Part shown: positions 43,053 to 50,343 of the stretch, in pieces | How positions within the stretch are numbered: the stretch's first letter is position 1 | Layout of the letters: the number at the start of each line of letters is the position of its first letter | Assembly: GCF_024734895.1 (NCBI RefSeq) | Contig: NZ_CP091430.1 | Coordinates: forward strand, 3,924,501 to 3,988,500 | Source of the DNA: Paenibacillus spongiae | Lineage (GTDB): Bacteria; Bacillota; Bacilli; Paenibacillales; Paenibacillaceae | Direction: 5' to 3' | Length of the DNA stretch: 64,000 nt | The notes under the pieces: model-generated | The model's database searches: none | What the model was told of the DNA's origin: nothing | Seen by the model: only the letters and a program-made list of their open reading frames with translations | Program-made: the position numbers and the translations under genes

Positions 43053-44843
43053 ATGCCGCAATATTTTGCGCCCGGAGTGTATGTTGAAGAGATTGAACTC
43101 GGCGGAAAGCCGGTAGAAGGAGTTTCCACGAGTACAGCCGGATTTTTGGGTCAGACCGAACGCGGGCCGACGACGCCGAGACTGATTACGAGCTGGCTGC
43201 AATTTCAGAGGGTGTACGGAGGAGTGTTAGGCGAGCAGCCGTATTTGCCGCATACAGTAAAGGGCTTCTTCGACAACGGCGGCAAACGCTGCTACATCGC
43301 GCGCATCACGAAAGCAAGCGCCGTTTCGGCCGATCGCAAACTGAAAGATGCGGCAGATCAGAACGGCTTAACCGTCCAGGCAATCGGGGAAGGCGCTTGG
43401 GGCAACCGAATTGCCGTATCCGTGACCAAAGGATCGCTTAGCGGCATCAAGATCAACGTGTATTACTGGAAAGATGCGGTTCCGGATTCCAGCGCGCTTG
43501 CTCCGACAATCGCGGATACGAAGAAGCTTCCGCAGCCTACGATTACGGAGAGCTTCGACAACGTCTCCGCCGATGCTTCTTCTCCGGACTTCTATGCCAT
43601 CAAAGTGAACGGCGTATCCGCTTTTATTGAACTGAAAAGCAAAAGCGGCGACACAGGGGCTTTGCCCGCGGATGGCAAAAATGCGGTCGGTTATTTGACC
43701 GGCGGATTGGATTCGAGAGAGGACGAAGGAAAACCGCAAATCGTCGATGCGGCGAACAAAACGATTAAGCTGGCACAGGCTACGGCTTCGACCGAAGCGA
43801 ATGCCTACGTCAACATGACGCTCGAAATCGTAGAGGGCACCGGCAAAGATAAGAAATATACGATTACGGCTTACGATAAGGCTACCATAACGGCAACGAT
43901 TGATCGGGCTTGGGACACCGTCCCGGACTTGAACTCCACCTATCGGATTACGTCAACGAAGCTAGTCGTTGAAGACTTCGTGAGAGGCAAGACGACGAAG
44001 CCCGATAAGAAAGGCTTGTTCGCGTTCGCCGATATCGACGATATTTCCATCCTCCACGCCCCATATTCCGAAGTTATTCCGGGTTTAACAACCGAGCTGA
44101 TTACGCAATGCGAAAATTTGAGAGACCGCGTTGTCATCATCGATTCGAAGAAAGGCGAAGCGAATGTTACAAATGTGAACCCGCGCGCGGATCATTACGA
44201 TTCCATGTTCGCCGCTTATTACTATCCTTGGGTCAAGATCGTTCATCCAACGAGCGGGATGAAGATCGAAGTGCCTCCCGGCGGTCACGTTGCAGGTATT
44301 TATGCGCGTTCCGACGCGGAGCGCGGCGTGCACAAGGCGCCTGCGAACGAAATTGTGCGCGGGGCGGTCGATCTGGAGTTCCAGATCACGATGCAGGAGC
44401 AAGAGACGCTCAATCCGCTCGGCGTGAACGTCATTCGCTCGTTCCCCGGCCGCGGCATTCGCGTATGGGGGGCCCGTACGACCTCCAGTAATCCGTCTTG
44501 GAAATACATCAACGTGCGCAGATTGTTCAACTTCATCGAGGAGTCGATTGACGAAGGCACGCAGTGGGTCGTGTTCGAGCCAAACGACGCGAAGCTGTGG
44601 GCGAGAGTCCGCCGCACGATCAACGATTTTCTCACCCGCGTCTGGCGAGACGGCGCACTTATGGGCACGAAGCAAGAGGAAGCGTTCTTCGTACGGGTCG
44701 ACGATACGACGATGACGAAAGAAGATATCCAGAACGGCAGGCTAATCGCGATCATCGGTATCGCTCCTGTGAACCCCGCGGAGTTCGTCATCTTCCGGAT
44801 CGCGCAAGTATCTTCCGGCACAGACATTAACCAAGCTTATTGA
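43053..44843 (+). CDS. Contractile tail sheath protein (Afp2-4/Pvc2-4-like)
   Basis: A 596-residue sheath subunit. The N-terminal YFAPGVYVEEIELGGKPVEG, AGFLGQTERGP and the C-terminal NVRRLFNFIEESIDEGTQW, VFEPNDAKLW and RVDDTTMTKEDIQNGRL segments are sheath hallmarks. The middle (~120-330) is a family-variable surface insertion. It forms the outer cylinder whose contraction drives the tube. Only one sheath gene is present, unlike the three in Afp/PVC. AGGGAGGATGAGAGG precedes the ATG. Confidence 0.95.
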   Translation: MPQYFAPGVYVEEIELGGKPVEGVSTSTAGFLGQTERGPTTPRLITSWLQFQRVYGGVLGEQPYLPHTVKGFFDNGGKRCYIARITKASAVSADRKLKDAADQNGLTVQAIGEGAWGNRIAVSVTKGSLSGIKINVYYWKDAVPDSSALAPTIADTKKLPQPTITESFDNVSADASSPDFYAIKVNGVSAFIELKSKSGDTGALPADGKNAVGYLTGGLDSREDEGKPQIVDAANKTIKLAQATASTEANAYVNMTLEIVEGTGKDKKYTITAYDKATITATIDRAWDTVPDLNSTYRITSTKLVVEDFVRGKTTKPDKKGLFAFADIDDISILHAPYSEVIPGLTTELITQCENLRDRVVIIDSKKGEANVTNVNPRADHYDSMFAAYYYPWVKIVHPTSGMKIEVPPGGHVAGIYARSDAERGVHKAPANEIVRGAVDLEFQITMQEQETLNPLGVNVIRSFPGRGIRVWGARTTSSNPSWKYINVRRLFNFIEESIDEGTQWVVFEPNDAKLWARVRRTINDFLTRVWRDGALMGTKQEEAFFVRVDDTTMTKEDIQNGRLIAIIGIAPVNPAEFVIFRIAQVSSGTDINQAY

Positions 44844-44867
44844 ATGGATTAGAGGAGGAACTCTTTC

Positions 44868-45305
44868 ATGGCGACAGGGCAGCGTAAAGATCCGCTTCGC
44901 AACTTCCGATTCCGCATCGAGATCGACGGTATCCAGCAAGCGGGCTTCAGCGACGCGACCGGCTTCGACTCGACGATCGACGTCATCGAATACCGGGAAG
45001 GGACAGACCCGACGCACGTTCGCAAGCTTTCCGGCTTGACCAAATACGGCAACATTACGTTGAAATGGGGCCAGACGGATTCGCTCGACTTGTACAATTG
45101 GCACAAGGAAGCGATTGTCGGCAACATTCAGCGCCGGAATCTATCCATCATCATCGTTGACGAAGCCGGCAATGACAAAGCCCGCTGGGAATTCGTCAGC
45201 GCATGGCCAACCAAATACGACGCGCCGGACTTTAACGCCAAAGGCAACGAAATCGCGATCGAATCGATCGAAATCGTGCACGAAGGCATGACGCGCGTCA
45301 GCTAA
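44868..45305 (+). CDS. Inner tube protein 1 (Afp1/gp19-like)
   Basis: A 145-residue T4 gp19-type tube subunit: KDPLRNFRFRIEIDGIQQAG, ATGFDSTIDVIEYREG, LTLKWGQT-like ITLKWGQTDSLDLYNWH, and the tail IAIESIEIVHEGMTRV. It polymerises into the hollow tube inside the sheath, where cargo is held. GAGGAGG before the ATG, 24 bases after the sheath gene. Confidence 0.93.
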   Translation: MATGQRKDPLRNFRFRIEIDGIQQAGFSDATGFDSTIDVIEYREGTDPTHVRKLSGLTKYGNITLKWGQTDSLDLYNWHKEAIVGNIQRRNLSIIIVDEAGNDKARWEFVSAWPTKYDAPDFNAKGNEIAIESIEIVHEGMTRVS

Positions 45306-45340
45306 TCATCCGATAACGCTCATCGATCAGGAGGCATCTT

Positions 45341-45709
45341 ATGACTTTCGTTACCGAATTCGAATTCACGTTACCCAAAGGCTACGTCGATAAGCACGGC
45401 AACCTTCACCGGGACGGCGTCATGCGCCTGGCGACTGCCGCGGACGAGATTTTGCCGCTCAAGGACCCCCGGGTGCAGCAAAATCCGGCCTATCTGACGG
45501 TCATCCTGCTCTCCCGCGTCGTGACGAAGCTGGGAGAATTGCAAATGATCAATCCCGGCGTCATCGAAGGCTTGTTCTCGAGCGATCTGGCGTACTTGCA
45601 GCAGCTCTACCATCAGCTCAACGAGAGCGGCATGTCGGGCGTAGAAGCCGAATGCCCGCGCTGCGAGCATAAGTTTGCCGTGGAGGTAGCGGCCTCGGGG
45701 GAAGCTTAA
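45341..45709 (+). CDS. Tail-assembly protein (short form; candidate -1 frameshift donor)
   Basis: A 122-residue protein conserved between the two tube genes in many eCIS loci and annotated there as phage tail assembly protein: FEFTLPKGYVDKHGNLHRDG, VMRLATAADEILPLKDPRVQ, PAYLTVILLSRV, and near the C-terminus ECPRCEHKF, half of a zinc-ribbon-like site. Four codons before the stop is TCG GGG GAA (five Gs at 45697-45701). A -1 slip there enters the DUF6760 frame and gives a ~181-residue fusion. GGAGGCATCTT precedes the ATG. Confidence 0.85.
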   Translation: MTFVTEFEFTLPKGYVDKHGNLHRDGVMRLATAADEILPLKDPRVQQNPAYLTVILLSRVVTKLGELQMINPGVIEGLFSSDLAYLQQLYHQLNESGMSGVEAECPRCEHKFAVEVAASGEA

Positions 45710-45711
45710 GC

Positions 45712-45885
45712 GGCTACCCTCTGGATAAGCTTTACGAGGAGATGGCCTTTATCGCTTACTATTTTCACTGGCCGCATTCGGAGATCATGCAATTGGACCA
45801 CCGGGAGCGAATGCGCTGGTGCGAGGAAATATCGAGCATCCATCGCAAGTCGAATCAGACGCCGGACAACGTCTTTAAGCTCTAG
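45712..45885 (+). CDS. DUF6760 extension, probably made by -1 frameshift
   Basis: This frame encodes the DUF6760 pattern GYPLDKLYEEMAFIAYYFHW, then EIMQLDHRERMRWCEEIS, ending at 45885. The conserved start (GYPLDKLYEE) has no ATG, GTG or TTG before it: the frame is open only from 45673, and its first ATG (45742) would cut off the conserved residues. The simplest reading is expression as a -1 fusion with the preceding gene via the G5 run at 45697-45701. A 7-bp inverted repeat AAGCTTA/TAAGCTT (45702-45708 and 45726-45732) lies directly downstream of the run. A CTG start at 45721 is the alternative. The coordinates mark the homologous part. Confidence 0.75.
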   Translation, partial: GYPLDKLYEEMAFIAYYFHWPHSEIMQLDHRERMRWCEEISSIHRKSNQTPDNVFKL

Positions 45886-45896
45886 GGGGAGAAAGT

Positions 45897-46334
45897 ATGG
45901 TAGCGGCGCTCCGGAAAGACCCGCTTACGAGCTTCAGGTTTCATATTGAGCTGGAAGGGCTCGTCGTCGGCGGATTCTCCGAAGTATCCGGCTTGCAGAC
46001 AGAGCTGGAAACCGAAGATTACCGCGAAGGTGGGGTTAACCAGTACGTTCATAAAGTTTTGAAAACGACGAAATTCCCGAGTCTCACGTTAAAGCGAGGA
46101 TTGACAAACTCCAGTACGTTGTGGACTTGGTTCCAAGAGACGTCTAGCGGAAAAATTACCCGCAGGAGCGGCTCGGTCATTCTGGTCGACGCGTTCGGCG
46201 ATGAGAAGTGGCGTTGGAATTTTCGAGAGGCAATCCCCGTCAAATGGACCGGTCCGGAATTTAAAGCAGATAACGGAACCGTTGCCTTCGAATCGATCGA
46301 GCTCGTGCACAACGGATTCAGCAAGGATGGGTGA
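45897..46334 (+). CDS. Inner tube protein 2 (Afp5-like baseplate-tube adaptor)
   Basis: A 145-residue gp19-type protein, paralogous to tube 1 (KDPLTSFRFHIELEGLVVGG; LQTELETEDYREGGVNQYVH; LTLKRGLTNSSTLWTWF; FESIELVHNGFSKDG). The GLxxxxxxxxYxEGG pattern is that of Afp5-type tube proteins that start the tube on the baseplate. GGGGGAG precedes the ATG, 11 bases after the DUF6760 stop. Confidence 0.93.
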   Translation: MVAALRKDPLTSFRFHIELEGLVVGGFSEVSGLQTELETEDYREGGVNQYVHKVLKTTKFPSLTLKRGLTNSSTLWTWFQETSSGKITRRSGSVILVDAFGDEKWRWNFREAIPVKWTGPEFKADNGTVAFESIELVHNGFSKDG

Positions 46335-46337
46335 CGT

Positions 46338-47186
46338 ATGCAGCCTCTGTCCTTACAGTTTGCGCAGCGAGTGATGAATAAGTATGGCAACCCGGCAGCT
46401 AAAAGAACGGCCGGACCCAGGCTGGTGTTGCTTACAGCTTCAACTCGCTGGAATCTAATGCAGAGAGAGAGAGTTACAGAGCGCAGCTTGTGGATGACGA
46501 CGACGAACATCCGTCCGATTGAAGTTCACCTGCATGTGAATTCCTTCAATCGGACGATGAACGATCGCATCTTCTCCATGCATAGCAGTTCCAACGTAAT
46601 AGCGCATGCGTGGACGTCCGTTACGAAGCAGGTGCTGTCGTTTCTTCCGCGGCCATTGCCGATCCGTGTTGTCGAAAGGGTAATCGACGCTTGGAGTGTA
46701 CCGACGCGGGCGATTGCTGCACATCGGTTTCCGAACCACACGGAGGAACGGCATCACTTTGTACGCCTGAGCTCATCGTTCTATTCTCCAATCGGGAATC
46801 ATCGCCATAAGGCCAGTTTTCCACAGCATAAGCCATTAGAAGATCGGACTGCGCCTCGCGTTCTGCCAGAGGAAAGCATCGTGAAGGCGACATGGATTGC
46901 TTCGCGTGAGGTGCATCCGCATCACGTGACGCATGTGAACAATGAGAATGCCTATTCTTTCTCTCGTTCCGTCACGATGCTGCTCGCGGCAAATCCCCAG
47001 ACGGCTGCATCGGACAAGCCTTCTGATGCTGCCCAAGCGGAAAGCCGAAGAGAGGCCCCGCCTATGGTGCAGAACGAGCTTCCAGCAGCACCGCCGCAGG
47101 CGATCGATATGAAGCGATTGACGGACGACGTCTATCAAGCGATCGAGCGGAAGCTTCGCATTGAAAGGCAAAGAAAAGGCTTATAA
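46338..47186 (+). CDS. Basic His-rich eCIS protein of unknown function (Afp6 position)
   Basis: A 282-residue protein between tube 2 and the LysM baseplate gene, where Afp/PVC have a small uncharacterised gene. It is rich in Arg, His and Ser (HRFPNHTEERHHFVRLS; REVHPHHVTHVNNEN) and ends in a charged amphipathic helix (RLTDDVYQAIERKLRIERQR) of a kind seen at the end of other eCIS proteins. There is no long coiled coil, so it is not an evident tape measure. It starts 3 bases after tube 2. Confidence 0.75.
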   Translation: MQPLSLQFAQRVMNKYGNPAAKRTAGPRLVLLTASTRWNLMQRERVTERSLWMTTTNIRPIEVHLHVNSFNRTMNDRIFSMHSSSNVIAHAWTSVTKQVLSFLPRPLPIRVVERVIDAWSVPTRAIAAHRFPNHTEERHHFVRLSSSFYSPIGNHRHKASFPQHKPLEDRTAPRVLPEESIVKATWIASREVHPHHVTHVNNENAYSFSRSVTMLLAANPQTAASDKPSDAAQAESRREAPPMVQNELPAAPPQAIDMKRLTDDVYQAIERKLRIERQRKGL

Positions 47187-47207
47187 GCCAAGTTCCCGGA
47201 GGCGCCT

Positions 47208-47837
47208 ATGGTTTTGGAGAAAGCGCTCATTCAGCCGCTTGACGAGCGGGGCGACCCGAAAGGCCAGCCGGTCAAGGTGCTGTTCAACCCGACTGAATAT
47301 TCGATCGAGAAGGGCAACCAATATCAGTCCGTCGCGCTGCCGGGCAAATCCGTTCCGGCTTTGCAGTTCGTGAGCGGGAACGCGCAGACACTGACGATGG
47401 ATTTGTTCTTCGATACGTATGAGCAGGGAGAAGACGTCCGCATATATACGGGACAAGTGACGGAATTGCTTAACATTGACAGAGACCTGCATGCGCCTCC
47501 GGTATGCATGTTTATCTGGGGCAAGCTTGTAATCAAAGGCGTCATCGAGAAGGTGTCCCAGAAGTTCACCATGTTCCTGAGCTCCGGCATTCCCGTGCGT
47601 GCGACGTTGAATGTCTCTATCAAAGAGTATAAGACGATTCAAGAGCAGATGGCAGAAGATCCGTCGTCCAACCCGGCGAAACAAGTGACGGTCAATGCGG
47701 GCACTTCGTTGTCCGCCATCGCCGCGCAGCAATACGGAGACCCCGGCAAGTGGCGCGAAATCGCCAAAGCGAACAACATTTCGAACCCGCGTCAGGTTCC
47801 TCCTGGTAAGCAAATTACGGTTCCTCCGTTGGAGTGA
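47208..47837 (+). CDS. LysM-containing baseplate protein (Afp7/Pvc7-like)
   Basis: A 209-residue protein. The N-terminal domain (~15-150; VKVLFNPTEYSIEKGNQYQS; LTMDLFFDTYEQGEDVR; VSQKFTMFLSSGIPVRATLN) is the eCIS/phage baseplate fold. Residues ~158-209 form a LysM motif (VNAGTSLSAIAAQQYGDPGK; ANNISNPRQVPPGKQITVPP). It links tube and hub in the baseplate. The next gene starts 4 bases after its stop. Confidence 0.92.
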   Translation: MVLEKALIQPLDERGDPKGQPVKVLFNPTEYSIEKGNQYQSVALPGKSVPALQFVSGNAQTLTMDLFFDTYEQGEDVRIYTGQVTELLNIDRDLHAPPVCMFIWGKLVIKGVIEKVSQKFTMFLSSGIPVRATLNVSIKEYKTIQEQMAEDPSSNPAKQVTVNAGTSLSAIAAQQYGDPGKWREIAKANNISNPRQVPPGKQITVPPLE

Positions 47838-47841
47838 TGGC

Positions 47842-48927
47842 ATGAAATTCGCGGAATTGGACGACAAATACGGACATTTTTACGCGCCGCAGTTCGAGAT
47901 TGAAGTCGATGGACGCAATCTCTCGAAAGAAGGCGCCATCATCTCTAGTGTGACCGTGGATCAATCGCTCGATGAGGCGGACCATTTTTCGTTTACGATT
48001 GATCATGCGTTCGATAAGGCCACAGTCGATATCAAGTGGATCGATCTATTCTTACCGGCGACCAAACGAGTCACGATTCGAATGGGGTATGCGGGCAAGC
48101 TCGAGCTCATGCTGATCGGCATGGTCACTTCCATCACGACGAAGTTTCCTTCGAGCGGGCCTCCGCAGCTGGAAGTCAGCGGACTGGACTTGTCCAATCT
48201 GCTTATGCAAAAGAAGGAACCGCGGTCCTGGAACAACTTGAAGCACAGCGATCTGGCAGAGCGGCTCGCAATGGAAAATCAATTGAAAAGCGACGTAGAA
48301 AACACTCACATTGAGTACCCGAAGATAACGAAAGATTCCAGGAAAAACGATTACCAATTCCTTCAATCGCTCGCGCAGCAAAACTACTTCGATTTTTATG
48401 TGTTCGGAGATACGCTCTATTTTCGAGCCCCGGATTTGAAAAGCGATCCTTTCTTGACGCTCGTCTGGCAACAAAACCTGCTGCAATTTCAGCCCGAATT
48501 GAACTTCGCGGGGCAAGTGCAAGAAGTCGAAGTAAGAGGCTGGGATCCGAAAGCGAAGCGGGAAATTGTAGGGACGGCGAGGGTCGGCGACGAGGCCGGG
48601 AGACAGTCTCATTCCCGCGAGAGAACCGGAGGCGAGCTCGTGTCGGGCTCCTCCGCCAACAAAATCAGCGAGAACGCGCGCATTCCCGTCTTCTCGCAGC
48701 AACAAGCGGACCAACTGGCGAGATCCATTCTGAATGAGCACGCGGAAGGCCTTATTAAAGGCAGCGGCGAGACGATCGGCATACCGGAGATTAAGCCCGG
48801 CAAACGAATCCAATTGGACGGTCTGGGCAAACGCTTCAGCAAAGCCTATTACATCGTGAAAAGCACGCATACGATCGGCAGCTCCGGCTACACGACGATT
48901 TTTCATATCAAGGAGAATGCGCTATGA
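47842..48927 (+). CDS. gpD/VgrG-type tail hub protein (Afp8 N-terminal half)
   Basis: A 361-residue phage late control gene D-type hub: FEIEVDGRNLSKEGAIISSV, FTIDHAFDKATV, RVTIRMGYAGKLELMLIGMV, ARLAMEN-type DLAERLAMENQ, DYQFLQSLAQQNYFDFYVFG. In Afp, one protein (Afp8) joins hub and spike; here they are split into two genes overlapping by 4 bases (ATGA). ATG 47842 with GGAGTG upstream is used; the longer open frame is in the preceding gene. Confidence 0.92.
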   Translation: MKFAELDDKYGHFYAPQFEIEVDGRNLSKEGAIISSVTVDQSLDEADHFSFTIDHAFDKATVDIKWIDLFLPATKRVTIRMGYAGKLELMLIGMVTSITTKFPSSGPPQLEVSGLDLSNLLMQKKEPRSWNNLKHSDLAERLAMENQLKSDVENTHIEYPKITKDSRKNDYQFLQSLAQQNYFDFYVFGDTLYFRAPDLKSDPFLTLVWQQNLLQFQPELNFAGQVQEVEVRGWDPKAKREIVGTARVGDEAGRQSHSRERTGGELVSGSSANKISENARIPVFSQQQADQLARSILNEHAEGLIKGSGETIGIPEIKPGKRIQLDGLGKRFSKAYYIVKSTHTIGSSGYTTIFHIKENAL

Positions 48928-49574
48928 GTCTTTTGGACTTGATGCAAACGGGAAATTCCGGAGGAGAACAATTACATGGCGTCGCGAACGCGATAGTGAC
49001 GAACAATCAAGATCCGGAGCATATGGGGCGCGTCAAGCTGAGATTCCCCTGGCGCAAAGGCGAAGATGAGAGCCACTGGGCGAGAGTGGCGACGCTGATG
49101 GCAGGCAACGGCCGAGGCACTTATTTCCTGCCGGAAGTCGGAGATGAAGTGCTCGTCGCGTTCGAGATGGGGAATATCGATCACCCCTATGTGATCGGGG
49201 CCATCTGGAACGGCCAAGACAACCCTCCCAATAAGAACGGCGACGGGGATAACAACATTCGCACGATCAAATCTCGCAGCGGACACGAGCTCACTTTTGA
49301 CGATACGAACGGCCAGGAGAAAGTGACGCTTCAGACGAAAGGCGGGCATCAGATCGTGCTCGACAATACGTCCGGATCGGAGAAAATCGAGATCGTCGAT
49401 CATACCGGGAGCAATAAGATCAAGATGGATTCCGTCCAGAAAGAAATTCATATCGAGAGCGCGATGCGCCTCAACTTGAAATCGCAGATGATCGAGATCA
49501 GTGCGGACACCACGCTGACGATTAAGGCCGGGGCGACGTTGACGCTTCAAGGCGCCATGGTCAACATTAATTAA
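48924..49574 (+). CDS. gp5/VgrG-type spike protein with OB fold and beta-helix
   Basis: A 216-residue central spike. The OB-fold domain (HGVANAIVTNNQDPEHMGRV; KLRFPWRKGEDESHWARVAT; PEVGDEVLVAFEMGNIDHPY) is followed by a triple-stranded beta-helix stem (GHELTFDDTNGQEKVTLQ; GHQIVLDNTSGSEKIEIV; LTIKAGATLTLQGAMVNIN). It trimerises below the hub and carries the PAAR tip. It starts inside the end of the hub gene. Confidence 0.93.
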   Translation: MSLLDLMQTGNSGGEQLHGVANAIVTNNQDPEHMGRVKLRFPWRKGEDESHWARVATLMAGNGRGTYFLPEVGDEVLVAFEMGNIDHPYVIGAIWNGQDNPPNKNGDGDNNIRTIKSRSGHELTFDDTNGQEKVTLQTKGGHQIVLDNTSGSEKIEIVDHTGSNKIKMDSVQKEIHIESAMRLNLKSQMIEISADTTLTIKAGATLTLQGAMVNIN

Positions 49575-49607
49575 TGACATTAACTATTGTGCGAAGGAGT
49601 GAACGCC

Positions 49608-49901
49608 ATGCCGCCGTCAGCTCGAGCAGGGGACATGACCAGCCATGGTTCACCATTATGCCCGGGACCTGGCAGCATAAACGTACTCATCGGCGGAATG
49701 CCGGCATGGCGCGCATTGTCGGATACACATGCTTGTCCGCTCTCGACGCCGAATCCGCATGTGGGCGGCAATGTCGTCGCGGGAAGCGCCACGGTGTTCA
49801 TTAACTCGCTTCCGGCCGCCCGATTGGGAGACAGCATCGTGGAAGGCGGAGGCCCTCCGAATACGATATTGTCCGGAGCACCGAACGTTATGATCGGCTA
49901 A
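49608..49901 (+). CDS. PAAR-repeat spike tip protein (Afp10-like)
   Basis: A 97-residue PAAR protein that sharpens the spike. Pro-Ala-Ala-Arg is literal in LPAARLGDSIVEGGGPPN. The metal-binding His/Cys pattern is present (DMTSHGSPLCPGPGS; ALSDTHACPLSTPNPHVGG). There is no C-terminal toxin extension, so it is a bare tip. AAGGAGTG precedes ATG 49608. Confidence 0.93.
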   Translation: MPPSARAGDMTSHGSPLCPGPGSINVLIGGMPAWRALSDTHACPLSTPNPHVGGNVVAGSATVFINSLPAARLGDSIVEGGGPPNTILSGAPNVMIG

Positions 49902-49915
49902 GGGGGAAGCATGGA

Positions 49916-50317
49916 ATGGCCAATGATTTCTTGGGTGTCGGTTGGAATTTCCCCGTCGTAGTGAACGGAGCTTCCGGTCGTATCGCTCTCGCGACCCACG
50001 AACAAGATATCGAGCAAGCGATTCGCATCATCTTGTTCACGGCCAAAGGCGAGCGCGTCATGCGGCCCGATTTTGGCTGCGGCATACACAATTATGTGTT
50101 TGCCTCGTTGAACACGGCGACGATCGGCTTGATGGAGTCAAGCGTTCGCGAAGCACTTATTCGATGGGAACCGCGGATCATCGTGAAAGGCGTCACCGTA
50201 TCGCAGGATCCCTCAGCGCTTGCTCTCGGCAAGCTGCTGATCGACATCCAATATGTCGTTCGCTCCACGAATGAACCGTACAATCTCGTCTATCCGTTTT
50301 ATTTGCGCGTGAGTTGA
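49916..50317 (+). CDS. gp25-like baseplate wedge protein (Afp9-like)
   Basis: A 133-residue GPW/gp25-family protein: FLGVGWNFPVVVNGASGRIA, EQDIEQAIRIILFTAKGERV, MRPDFGCGIHNYVFA and the C-terminal VVRSTNEPYNLVYPFYLR. gp25 homologues nucleate sheath assembly at the baseplate. It starts 15 bases after the PAAR gene. Confidence 0.94.
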   Translation: MANDFLGVGWNFPVVVNGASGRIALATHEQDIEQAIRIILFTAKGERVMRPDFGCGIHNYVFASLNTATIGLMESSVREALIRWEPRIIVKGVTVSQDPSALALGKLLIDIQYVVRSTNEPYNLVYPFYLRVS

Positions 50318-50343
50318 TCAACAGCCATTCCGGAGGTGAAGGG

